A stretch of 5,002 nucleotides of DNA from Chloroflexota bacterium (GCA_013154135.1 JAADDB010000010.1:1-5002), one strand, 5' to 3'; counted from the stretch's first letter, positions 1-4,864 are shown. Notes: generated from the sequence alone by a model not told the origin. A program made the numbers and translations.

Positions 1-18
1 GACCCGCCCCTACTTCTT

Positions 19-39
19 GGCGGCGGACGGGCCCGCACC
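19..39. repeat. Left copy of a GC-rich motif also found near the right edge
   Basis: This 21-base motif recurs at 4917-4937 in the same orientation with a single C/T difference. Its core is GCGGACGGGCCCGC, a near-palindrome; the other copy, GCGGACGGGTCCGC, is a perfect 6-bp inverted repeat with a 2-base centre. Two copies almost 5 kb apart, both outside genes, suggest a dispersed intergenic repeat. This is inference, because only two copies are visible. Confidence 0.5.
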
Positions 40-73
40 CTCGCAAAAACAATTCGCCAGGGAAAAATCAACA

Positions 74-122
74 GGGCGCACGGCCGTGTGCCCTTACCGT
101 TTGTGAACGGCCATGTGTGGTC
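74..122. repeat. Cluster of short inverted repeats
   Basis: Three adjacent dyads are visible. GGGCGCACGG at 74-83 faces CCGTGTGCCC at 84-93 with one mismatched pair and no spacer. CCGTT at 97-101 pairs with AACGG at 106-110 around a TGTG loop. GGCCA at 109-113 pairs with TGGTC at 118-122 around another TGTG loop, with one G-T wobble. The last two share bases 109-110, so they cannot both form completely. I see no T-tract that would make any of them a good intrinsic terminator. Confidence 0.5.
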
Positions 123-132
123 ATGTCCGATC

Positions 133-182
133 GCCCAGGGCTGAACCCCCGGGCTAAATTTGGGAAGCCCCCTCCGGGGGCT
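133..182. repeat. Paired GC-rich stem-loops
   Basis: GCCC-A-GGG at 133-140 can pair with CCC-CC-GGGC at 146-154 around a CTGAA loop with a small internal asymmetry. After an AT-rich spacer (TAAATTT at 155-161), AGCCCCC at 166-172 pairs perfectly with GGGGGCT at 176-182 around a TCC loop. Two hairpins separated by a short AT-rich linker resemble REP or BIME-type intergenic elements. The second hairpin is followed by CTTTCGG, which is too weak a T-run to call a terminator with confidence. Confidence 0.5.
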
Positions 183-240
183 CTTTCGGCCCTCACTCCA
201 CCCCTCGTGGGTTGGCGGGGGAAAGCTCGCAGGCATTTCG

Positions 241-276
241 CCCCTCCTCTCTCCCAATGCTGGGAGAGAGGAGGGG
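241..276. repeat. Perfect 16-bp inverted repeat with 4-base loop
   Basis: CCCCTCCTCTCTCCCA at 241-256 is followed by ATGC and then its exact reverse complement at 261-276. The stem is purine on one strand and pyrimidine on the other apart from its innermost pair, and there is no mismatch over 16 bp. The flanks (GCC..., no T-run) do not suggest an intrinsic terminator. Motifs of the form CTCTCCCA-loop-TGGGAGAG are familiar to me as interspersed palindromes in several bacterial genomes, so a REP-like mobile intergenic element is the likeliest reading. Family membership cannot be proved from one copy. Confidence 0.75.
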
Positions 277-324
277 GCCAAGGGCGTTGTGTAGGATACG
301 AGTGGAAGTGCATGACCGGCCGAG

Positions 325-377
325 AATCGTTACACACGGCCCACAATGGACATCCCGCCTCTTTTACTCGTTACAAC
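325..377. repeat. Outlying degenerate 7-base repeat units
   Basis: AATCG followed by TTACACA at 325-336, and TTACTCG followed by TTACAAC at 364-377, match the 7-base units of the clearer arrays at 420-447 and 502-536. On their own they would be unremarkable; I list them because they share the same words and phasing as those arrays. Confidence 0.35.
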
Positions 378-419
378 CCCCGCCTATCCAAGCCAACCTC
401 ATCCACCTGCCGATCCCCC

Positions 420-447
420 TTAATCGTTAATCGTCAATCGTTACTCT
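420..447. repeat. Heptamer tandem array 1
   Basis: Four contiguous 7-base units: TTAATCG at 420-426, TTAATCG at 427-433, TCAATCG at 434-440 and TTACTCT at 441-447. The unit differs at only a few positions, and the same units recur at 502-536. The array sits in a C-rich tract preceded by CCCCC. Short tandem heptamers in intergenic DNA are known from cyanobacteria and other bacteria as STRR-type repeats; the function here is unknown. Confidence 0.7.
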
Positions 448-501
448 TCACTCCCCAGAACCTCCCCTATCCCGGCCTACCTCGCCCTTCAGCCAACCCC
501 C

Positions 502-536
502 TTAATCGTTACTCTTTAATCGTCAATCGTTACTCT
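502..536. repeat. Heptamer tandem array 2
   Basis: Five contiguous 7-base units: TTAATCG at 502-508, TTACTCT at 509-515, TTAATCG at 516-522, TCAATCG at 523-529 and TTACTCT at 530-536. The final three-unit order (TTAATCG, TCAATCG, TTACTCT) is the same as at 427-447. Both arrays are preceded by a C-run (CCCCCT) and followed by C/T-rich DNA, so a larger segment of about 80 bp may have been duplicated and then diverged. Confidence 0.7.
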
Positions 537-619
537 CCCCTCCCTCCTCCATTCAACCAGCAAGCACATCGTTAAATTCCAGGCACGATCATGTTGTTAG
601 ATCCAACGTTTCCCCGAAA

Positions 620-633
620 TTACCCGTTACCTC
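620..633. repeat. Possible degenerate heptamers near the promoter
   Basis: TTACCCG at 620-626 and TTACCTC at 627-633 have the same phasing as the upstream heptamer arrays but have diverged further. They lie only 25 bp before the TGACA dyad. They could be remnants of the repeat or chance similarity. Confidence 0.25.
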
Positions 634-658
634 GGACCTACTCTGGACGTCCCTAAAT

Positions 659-674
659 TGACAGCATATTGTCA
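659..674. promoter_or_regulatory. Candidate operator, TGACA-N6-TGTCA dyad
   Basis: TGACA at 659-663 and TGTCA at 670-674 form a perfect 5-bp inverted repeat around GCATAT. The 5-6-5 geometry is that of CRP/FNR-type sites, although the half-site is not the classical TGTGA. The dyad centre is about 43 bases upstream of the expected transcription start, close to the class II activator position. TTGACA at 658-663 also looks like a -35 hexamer, but no suitable -10 lies 16-18 bases beyond it. The regulator cannot be named from this sequence. Confidence 0.45.
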
Positions 675-694
675 GGATCATCGGCCGAAAGTTT

Positions 695-703
695 TGTTAT
701 ACT
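695..703 (+). promoter_or_regulatory. Extended -10 promoter element of the large secreted-protein gene
   Basis: TG at 695-696, one base, then TATACT at 698-703 matches the extended -10 pattern (TGnTATAAT) with one difference in the hexamer. The sequence 17 bases upstream (GGATCA at 675-680) is a poor -35, which fits an extended -10 promoter or one assisted by an activator at the dyad just upstream. Transcription would start near 710 and give a leader of about 50 bases. Confidence 0.6.
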
Positions 704-746
704 AGAAACTGAGATTACCTTGGCAAAAAGTGCACTCTCAACAGGC

Positions 747-754
747 AAGGAGAG
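747..754 (+). promoter_or_regulatory. Ribosome binding site that fixes the start at 760
   Basis: AAGGAGAG lies with GGAG seven bases before the ATG at 760. It lies downstream of the in-frame GTG at 730, which has no comparable site. The ATG also places the basic n-region directly before the hydrophobic segment of the signal peptide. Confidence 0.85.
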
Positions 755-759
755 AAAGT

Positions 760-3700
760 ATGTTCGGGCAAATATTGCGGAAACCCCATCGATTGATTGG
801 TACGTTGGGCGTCCTACTTCTTATCGCGCTCATGCTCACCGTCGCGTACGGTGGCGCGCACGCCGCGCCCAACGCGGTCGCGCCGGAAGCTGTTTCCATC
901 GAAGTGACCAAAACCCTCCTCACCGAGGAACCCCTGACCCCAGGGGAAACGGCCATCTTCCGGATTACCATTCGTAATACCGGAGCGACCATTATTGACA
1001 TCCTCCCCCTGGACGACACATTCGACAACACCCGACTCCAATTCCAGTCGGCCACGTATGTGCCCAACAGCCAGGGCACAAACACCCTCCACTGGAACGA
1101 CCTCACCCTCTACCGGGGCAACCTGACCCCCGGTGAGACGGTGACCGTGGACGTGACCTTCCAAGTCCTGGAGAACGCGGGCGACGCGTGCAACACCGCG
1201 GTCGTGGACGGCGCAAAGGACGAACTCGACATCGACGTGCCCCGCGCGTCCGACTCCGACTGTGGGGAAGTGGTCGTACCCACCAACACACCGACACCCA
1301 CCCCCACTTTCACCCCATCCCCCACGGCCACGTGGACGCCCACACCCACCACAGGCCCCTCGACCGGCTGTGTGGAAGGACACAAGATCGACGACCTGCA
1401 CGTGGGCCTGCCCGGGTGGGTAATCCACGCTCAACGTGCCGATGGGACCGGACCGGTGTACACCCGGGTGACCGACGGTACGGGGTACTTCCGCTTCGAC
1501 AACTTGCCCGTTGGTTGGTATACATTCTGGGAAGAAATGCAGCCTCGCTGGGTGCCCGTGACCGCACCTCGGTTCGACGCACCTGTGAACGCGGGATCTG
1601 AATGTACCTATATCCGCTTCAAGAACCGCCAAGCAACGCCTACCCCTACCCCCTCCCCCACGCCCACCGGGTCGGGGGGATCCACCGGCGATCTGGACAC
1701 ACCCACGCCGACACCGACGCCGACCAACACACCTACACCCACGGCCACGCCCACCGGTGGGCCCACCGCGACACCGTCGCCCACGCCCACAAACACCCCC
1801 ACCTCCTGCTTCACCTCCCTGGGTGGGAAAGTCTTCCTGGACCTGAACCGCAACGGTACCTACCAGCATCCCCAGGAACCGGGCGTGAACGGCGTGACCG
1901 TCCGCATCACCGGACCGGTCAACCGGGTGGTGACGACCAACGCAAACGGCTGGTGGCAAGTGGGTGGTCTACCCTTGGGCCGCTACACGGTCACAGTAGT
2001 CCCCCCTGCGGGATACACCGTCTCCGGCAACAACCCACAAGAAGCAACCCTGATCTCCCCGTGCCACCAGATTCTGTCCCTGCACTTCGGCCTGGTTCCC
2101 TCCTCCGGTGTGACGCCTACACCGACGCCCACACCCACAGGGGAACCTGCAACCGGACGCATCTGCGGGGATGTGTACCTGGACGCGAATGAGGATGGCC
2201 TGTTCAACAGCGGCGACCTGCCCCTCCACAACATCCTCGTCCGCCTGTACGACAACGCCAACCACCTGATCAACGCGCAGAACACCTCCAGCGTGGGGCG
2301 CTACTGCTTCCACCACCTGCCTCCCGGCACCTACCGGGTTGAAGTGGATGAATCGGACGCGGACCTGCCCGCGGGAGCGACCCTGGGAACACCCCCGAAC
2401 CCGCGAGTGGTGAACCTCCCGCCAGGAGGTGTTGGGGAAGAGGACTTCGGCTTCCGTGTGCCCGGAGGGACAACGGGGACCAACATCGACGTGATCAAGC
2501 GCCTCGTCTCCCCTGAGGATGGACGGGTTCAGCCCGGCGACACGGTGGTCTTTGAAATTGAAATCCGCAACATCGGCAACGTGGCCCTCACCAAGATCCC
2601 GTTGCTCGACATCTACGACACCCAGTGCTTCCAGTACCTGAACAAGACGGCCACGCCGCCGGAGCAGAGCAGCAGCCCCGGCCGCATCGAATGGCTCAAC
2701 CTGGTTCTCTCCTTCGGCCGCTACCTCCAGCCGGACGAGTCCTTCACCGTCCGAGTGCCCTTCCAGGTACTGGACACCCAGGGCGAGTGCATCAACCGGG
2801 CCATCGTCGACGGCGCGGAAGCCTACGGACAACCCGTGCCCGGCGATGAGGACCAGGCCGGCGTCACCGTCGCTTCCGAAGGCATCCTGGGCGACCTGGT
2901 GTGGCACGACTGCAACGGCAATCGGGTTCAGGACCCCGGCGAACCGGGCATCGCGGATGTGCGGGTCCTCCTCTACCGGGACAACGGGAACAACACCTTT
3001 GACCCGGGGACCGGCGATGACTTGGTCGCCCAAACCCGGACGAACAGCAGCGGCCAGTACCAGTTTGCGGGCCTGGACGCGGGCACATATTGGGTCTTTG
3101 TGGATGAAACAACCGTCACCGGGAAAGTGCTGACGACCGTCTCCAACCCCGTGCGGGTCACACTGCCCGAAGGCATCACCAACCTGGACGTGGACTTCGG
3201 GTACGCGGAACCCGTCACCGTGAGCGGACTCCTCTGGCTGGACAGCAACGGCAATGGCCGCAAGGATGACTCGGAGACCTTGGGGATCGGCAACGTGCCC
3301 GTCACCGCCACCAACCAATTCGGTGACACGTGGACGGAGTTCAGCGACTACGACGGCGTCTTCACCTTCACCAACCTCCCACCGGGCCGCTACCACGTGG
3401 AAGCTGCCCCGGTCGAGGGGATGGGCAACTCCACCAGCCGGGAGTTCACCGTGGACTTGACCTGCGGCCAGGTCTCCTCGGACCACAAGATCGGCTACAC
3501 CCTGCCCACCGCGGTCCACGTGGTGAGCGTGGACAGTGAGACAGGCTGGGGGTACATCACCCTCATCTGGAAGGTATCCGCGACATCGGACACCGACGGG
3601 TTCTACGTCTACCGGTCCCTGATGCCGGAGCGAGGGTACACCCTGCTGACACCATATCCGGTCGAGAAGGTGGCCGATGAGGGCCGTTATCAGATATTCC

Positions 3701-3852
3701 AGTTCAAGGACACGCAGGTGAAGCCGGGCCGCACGTACTACTACCGGCTGGTCTCCGTGCCCGATGGCACGGCCATTGGCCCCATCGTGGTGCGGACAAA
3801 GGGGAAGATGGAACTGAAGAACCACATCTTCTTCAGCTATGTGACCCGCTGA
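760..3852 (+). CDS. Secreted multi-domain protein with DUF11-like, SdrD/Cna-B-like and FN3-like domains
   Basis: A 1030-residue protein of unknown precise function, probably an extracellular structural or adhesive protein. I chose the ATG at 760 because it has a well-spaced ribosome binding site; an in-frame GTG lies 10 codons upstream. Residues 1-35 form a signal peptide: basic start (LRKPHR), hydrophobic core and AHA before the likely cleavage. Residues 45-173 and 573-706 are two related DUF11-like sandwiches, each with a PG[ED]T motif and a VTFQVL or VPFQVL strand. Five SdrD_B/Cna-B-like domains lie at about 204-291, 350-447, 467-568, 707-818 and 819-916. The last four begin with acidic loops such as DLNRNG, DANEDG, DCNGN and DSNGNG, which resemble calcium-binding loops. 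Thr-Pro linkers lie at 174-203, 293-349 and 448-466. Residues 917-1013 look like a fibronectin type III domain (GFYVYRS, TYYYRL), and the chain ends in IFFSYVTR. There is no LPXTG motif, C-terminal membrane helix or catalytic signature. Twelve cysteines are mostly two per domain, suggesting disulphides. It appears monocistronic, with its own promoter and terminator. Confidence 0.9.
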   Translation: MFGQILRKPHRLIGTLGVLLLIALMLTVAYGGAHAAPNAVAPEAVSIEVTKTLLTEEPLTPGETAIFRITIRNTGATIIDILPLDDTFDNTRLQFQSATYVPNSQGTNTLHWNDLTLYRGNLTPGETVTVDVTFQVLENAGDACNTAVVDGAKDELDIDVPRASDSDCGEVVVPTNTPTPTPTFTPSPTATWTPTPTTGPSTGCVEGHKIDDLHVGLPGWVIHAQRADGTGPVYTRVTDGTGYFRFDNLPVGWYTFWEEMQPRWVPVTAPRFDAPVNAGSECTYIRFKNRQATPTPTPSPTPTGSGGSTGDLDTPTPTPTPTNTPTPTATPTGGPTATPSPTPTNTPTSCFTSLGGKVFLDLNRNGTYQHPQEPGVNGVTVRITGPVNRVVTTNANGWWQVGGLPLGRYTVTVVPPAGYTVSGNNPQEATLISPCHQILSLHFGLVPSSGVTPTPTPTPTGEPATGRICGDVYLDANEDGLFNSGDLPLHNILVRLYDNANHLINAQNTSSVGRYCFHHLPPGTYRVEVDESDADLPAGATLGTPPNPRVVNLPPGGVGEEDFGFRVPGGTTGTNIDVIKRLVSPEDGRVQPGDTVVFEIEIRNIGNVALTKIPLLDIYDTQCFQYLNKTATPPEQSSSPGRIEWLNLVLSFGRYLQPDESFTVRVPFQVLDTQGECINRAIVDGAEAYGQPVPGDEDQAGVTVASEGILGDLVWHDCNGNRVQDPGEPGIADVRVLLYRDNGNNTFDPGTGDDLVAQTRTNSSGQYQFAGLDAGTYWVFVDETTVTGKVLTTVSNPVRVTLPEGITNLDVDFGYAEPVTVSGLLWLDSNGNGRKDDSETLGIGNVPVTATNQFGDTWTEFSDYDGVFTFTNLPPGRYHVEAAPVEGMGNSTSREFTVDLTCGQVSSDHKIGYTLPTAVHVVSVDSETGWGYITLIWKVSATSDTDGFYVYRSLMPERGYTLLTPYPVEKVADEGRYQIFQFKDTQVKPGRTYYYRLVSVPDGTAIGPIVVRTKGKMELKNHIFFSYVTR
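1279..1368 (+). repeat. Thr-Pro linker 1 (low-complexity coding repeat)
   Basis: This stretch encodes residues 174-203, mostly alternating Thr and Pro with a few Ser, Ala, Phe and Trp. The DNA is an irregular ACACCC-type repeat. It joins the first DUF11-like domain to the first B-like domain. Such linkers are extended, protease-resistant and often O-glycosylated in secreted bacterial proteins; glycosylation here is only an inference. Confidence 0.8.
1636..1806 (+). repeat. Thr-Pro linker 2, the longest
   Basis: This encodes residues 293-349, a Thr-Pro-rich run broken once by a Gly/Ser-rich piece ending in GDLD. It lies between the first and second B-like domains. The DNA consists of imperfect CACACC and CGACGC-type units prone to slippage, so its length is likely to vary between strains. 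Confidence 0.8.
2101..2157 (+). repeat. Thr-Pro linker 3, the shortest
   Basis: This encodes residues 448-466, with a core of four to five Thr-Pro pairs followed by GEPATG. It joins the second and third B-like domains. No Thr-Pro linker is found after this point; the C-terminal half is packed domain to domain. Confidence 0.75.
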
Positions 3853-3882
3853 ACCACAGCAGACAGAACGTGTAAAACCAAA

Positions 3883-3917
3883 GGCCGGGCGGGAGAATTC
3901 CCATCCGGCCCTTTTTT
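3883..3917 (+). terminator. Intrinsic terminator, possibly bidirectional
   Basis: GGCCGG at 3883-3888 pairs with CCGGCC at 3905-3910. Inside, GGGA at 3891-3894 pairs with TCCC at 3899-3902 around a GAAT loop, separated from the outer stem by one wobble and one mismatch. Six Ts follow at 3912-3917. It lies 30 bases after the stop of the large gene. Read from the other strand, the same stem is followed by TTTGGTTTT, so it may also end transcripts of the opposing gene pair. Confidence 0.88.
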
Positions 3918-4034
3918 GTCGTGTCAAAACCCTCCCGCGCGCCTCGGATTGACGGCACTTCAGGCCTGCCCGGGGAGAGCTGTTTTGCGCGCGTGGCGGG
4001 CTTCGCCCATCCTCCACCAAAGCGCCACCAAATT

Positions 4035-4064
4035 TGTCAGCCGATCGGCGCGCACGGCATGACA
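4035..4064 (-). terminator. Possible stem-loop just after the NifX-like gene
   Basis: TGTCAGCCG at 4035-4043 can pair with CGGC (4055-4058) and TGACA (4060-4064), with one bulged A and an 11-base loop. The stem starts about 11 bases beyond the TAA of the minus-strand gene. On that strand it is followed by AAATTTGG, a poor T-tract, so it may be a weak terminator or a 3'-end stabilising hairpin rather than the main stop. The remaining DNA between 3918 and 4075 shows only short GC-rich dyads and no gene. Confidence 0.35.
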
Positions 4065-4075
4065 CAAGAGGTGGG

Positions 4076-4513
4076 TTAGTGGACGCGCTCGAGTTCGTGA
4101 ACCAGGGAGCCCCGAGCATAGGCCTGGACGACCTCTTCGATGGACCGTACGCGGGTGAGGATGATGCGCTTCCCCGCGGCCTGGATGTTCTCGTACGCGC
4201 CCAAGCCCATTCCCCCCGCGATGAGCACATCACAATCCCGGACCGGGGCCAGAAGAGCCGCATGTCGCTGCGCGGCATGGGCGCCCATGCCACGCCGGTG
4301 ATGTCCGTGTGCATGGCCCTCGTGATGGTGCCCGTGGTGATGGCCGTGGTGATGGTGCTCTTCGTGGTGCACCGGAGTACGAGCGCGGGTCTCCCAGGCA
4401 ACGGGTTCCCCATCCTCCAGGGTGACGACCACATAATACGCGGCCCGTCCGAAGTGCGGGGAAACGGTCCGCGCGTCGTCGCTGACAATGGCGATCTTCT
4501 CCCGAGAGGCCAT
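4076..4513 (-). CDS. NifX/NifB-type cluster-binding domain protein with His-rich insertion
   Basis: A 145-residue cytoplasmic protein of the dinitrogenase iron-molybdenum cofactor-binding family (the NifX, NafY and NifB C-terminal domain fold). I chose the ATG at 4513 because the family fold begins immediately (KIAIVSDD), and it overlaps the stop of the upstream gene as TGATG, with GGGAG and AGGAG just before it. Family signatures are SPHFGRAAYYVVV at residues 18-30, DCDVLIAGGMGLGAY at 93-107 and SIEEVVQAYARGSL at 124-137. Residues 49-72 form an insertion with 16 His, plus further His at 79 and 84, and Cys94 is the only cysteine. The position between the two halves of the fold suggests an exposed metal-binding loop. 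Such small stand-alone members are common outside nitrogen fixation, often beside DUF5320 genes and Fe-S ATPases, and are thought to handle metal or Fe-S cofactors; the real substrate is unknown. No nitrogenase gene is visible, so nitrogen fixation should not be inferred. Confidence 0.88.
   Translation of the reverse strand: MASREKIAIVSDDARTVSPHFGRAAYYVVVTLEDGEPVAWETRARTPVHHEEHHHHGHHHGHHHEGHAHGHHRRGMGAHAAQRHAALLAPVRDCDVLIAGGMGLGAYENIQAAGKRIILTRVRSIEEVVQAYARGSLVHELERVH
4298..4369 (-). repeat. His-rich coding repeat inside the NifX-like gene
   Basis: This segment encodes residues 49-72, with short runs of two to four His separated by Glu, Gly or Ala. On the plus strand it reads as repeated GTGATGG-like units (for example at 4322-4354). 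It may have grown by slippage. The protein consequence is a flexible poly-His loop typical of nickel, cobalt, zinc or copper sequestering proteins. Confidence 0.8.
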
Positions 4514-4860
4514 CACTCCTCTCCCATCCGCCGCAATTCTGCTTCCACCTGGGCCAACCGTTCCTTCAGCCGATCTCGCCAGGCGAGCAACCACTCGCGG
4601 CGGCTCTTCCCCGCGGGACTGGCTTCCTCATTCCGCCAGAACCCGGCCCAAGGGGGTGGAAGCAAGTCCTCGTCCGGACCCATCTCTCCTGCCACCAAGC
4701 GAGGAGTCTCCACCACCTCCCCGGACACATTCCAGCCACCGCGCCCTCGACCGCGGCCGAAACCGCGTCCAGAGCCGTAGCCCCAACCGCGCCCCTTGCG
4801 GGGCCGTTCCTCAAAACCGTGGCCCTTCCGGCCTCGACCATAACCTCGTCCGTACATCAT
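4513..4860 (-). CDS. DUF5320-like Gly/Arg-rich small protein
   Basis: A 115-residue protein with two parts. Residues 1-45 are dominated by Gly, Arg, Tyr and Phe (YGRGYGRG, GRGFGRGRGRGG), so they are strongly basic and probably disordered. After a Pro/acidic middle (about 46-80), residues 86-115 form a charged amphipathic helix (LKERLAQVEAELRRM) that could be a short coiled coil. The layout matches DUF5320 proteins, small proteins with a Gly-rich start and helical end that often precede NifX-like genes in anaerobes and thermophiles. Their function is not established. Two adjacent ATGs (4860 and 4857) follow a strong AGGAGG, at spacings of five and eight bases, so either may be used. The stop overlaps the start of the NifX-like gene by one base, implying co-translation. 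An arginine-rich nucleic-acid-binding role is possible but unproven. Confidence 0.75.
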   Translation of the reverse strand: MMYGRGYGRGRKGHGFEERPRKGRGWGYGSGRGFGRGRGRGGWNVSGEVVETPRLVAGEMGPDEDLLPPPWAGFWRNEEASPAGKSRREWLLAWRDRLKERLAQVEAELRRMGEE

Positions 4861-4864
4861 ATCG

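Larger units (their letters stand above)
1..696. other. Gene-free, repeat-rich upstream region
   Basis: I find no convincing coding region here. The open frames that exist lack plausible ribosome binding sites, run through perfect inverted repeats and give low-complexity translations rich in Arg, Pro and Gly without recognisable domains. The stretch is a mosaic: a GC-rich motif that recurs at the right edge (19-39), a cluster of hairpin-forming inverted repeats (74-276), a pyrimidine-rich tract with 7-base repeat units (about 325-633), and the control region of the downstream gene from 658. Base composition changes sharply from GC-rich at 120-280 to C/T-rich with ATCG words at 350-560, which fits an accumulation of intergenic repeats. 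Confidence 0.7.

Noticed and set aside
68..346. Possible small protein on the minus strand in the upstream region
   Set aside because: It reads through several palindromes, has no recognisable domain or start signal, and is composed as expected from GC-rich noncoding DNA.
420..536. CRISPR array
   Set aside because: The repeated units are 7 bases long and contiguous, with no spacers of 30-40 bases and no nearby cas genes.
117..575. Possible small protein on the plus strand in the upstream region
   Set aside because: The frame runs through the perfect inverted repeat and the heptamer arrays, gives a low-complexity sequence, and has no good ribosome binding site.
594..622. Sigma-70 promoter using TTGTTA and AAATTA
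   Set aside because: The spacing is 17 bases but the -10 match is very poor, and the extended -10 at 695-703 is much better and closer to the gene.
658..686. TTGACA as a standard -35 box for the large gene
   Set aside because: No -10-like hexamer lies 16-18 bases downstream (TCGGCC occupies that place). The TTGACA is better explained as part of the TGACA-TGTCA dyad.
730..759. Upstream GTG start for the secreted protein
   Set aside because: It would add 10 residues before the signal peptide and lacks a ribosome binding site; the ATG at 760 has GGAG at the right distance.
814..1959. Open frame of 381 codons on the minus strand
   Set aside because: The Gly/Arg/Val-rich translation is the mirror of the Thr-Pro linkers and beta-domains on the plus strand. 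It has no domain or convincing ribosome binding site.
1969..4488. Very long open frame (839 codons) on the minus strand opposite the secreted-protein gene
   Set aside because: It lies antisense to a gene with clear signal peptide and domains, crosses the terminator at 3883-3917, overlaps the NifX-like gene in another frame, and has no recognisable domain. GC-rich third positions keep stop codons rare on the opposite strand.
4076..4513. Evidence for nitrogen fixation
   Set aside because: The protein is only a stand-alone domain of the NifX type. No nifH, nifD, nifK or nifB radical-SAM gene is present, and such domains are widespread in non-fixing organisms.
4514..4594. Upstream ATG start for the NifX-like protein
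   Set aside because: The extra 27 residues would overlap the DUF5320-like gene, are not family-like, and the ATG at 4513 starts directly at the first beta-strand with a coupled stop-start.
4034..4780. Open frame of 248 codons on the plus strand over the DUF5320/NifX pair
   Set aside because: It covers both minus-strand genes and the probable 3' hairpin. The minus-strand frames have family motifs, strong ribosome binding sites and a TGATG overlap, while this one has no recognisable domain.
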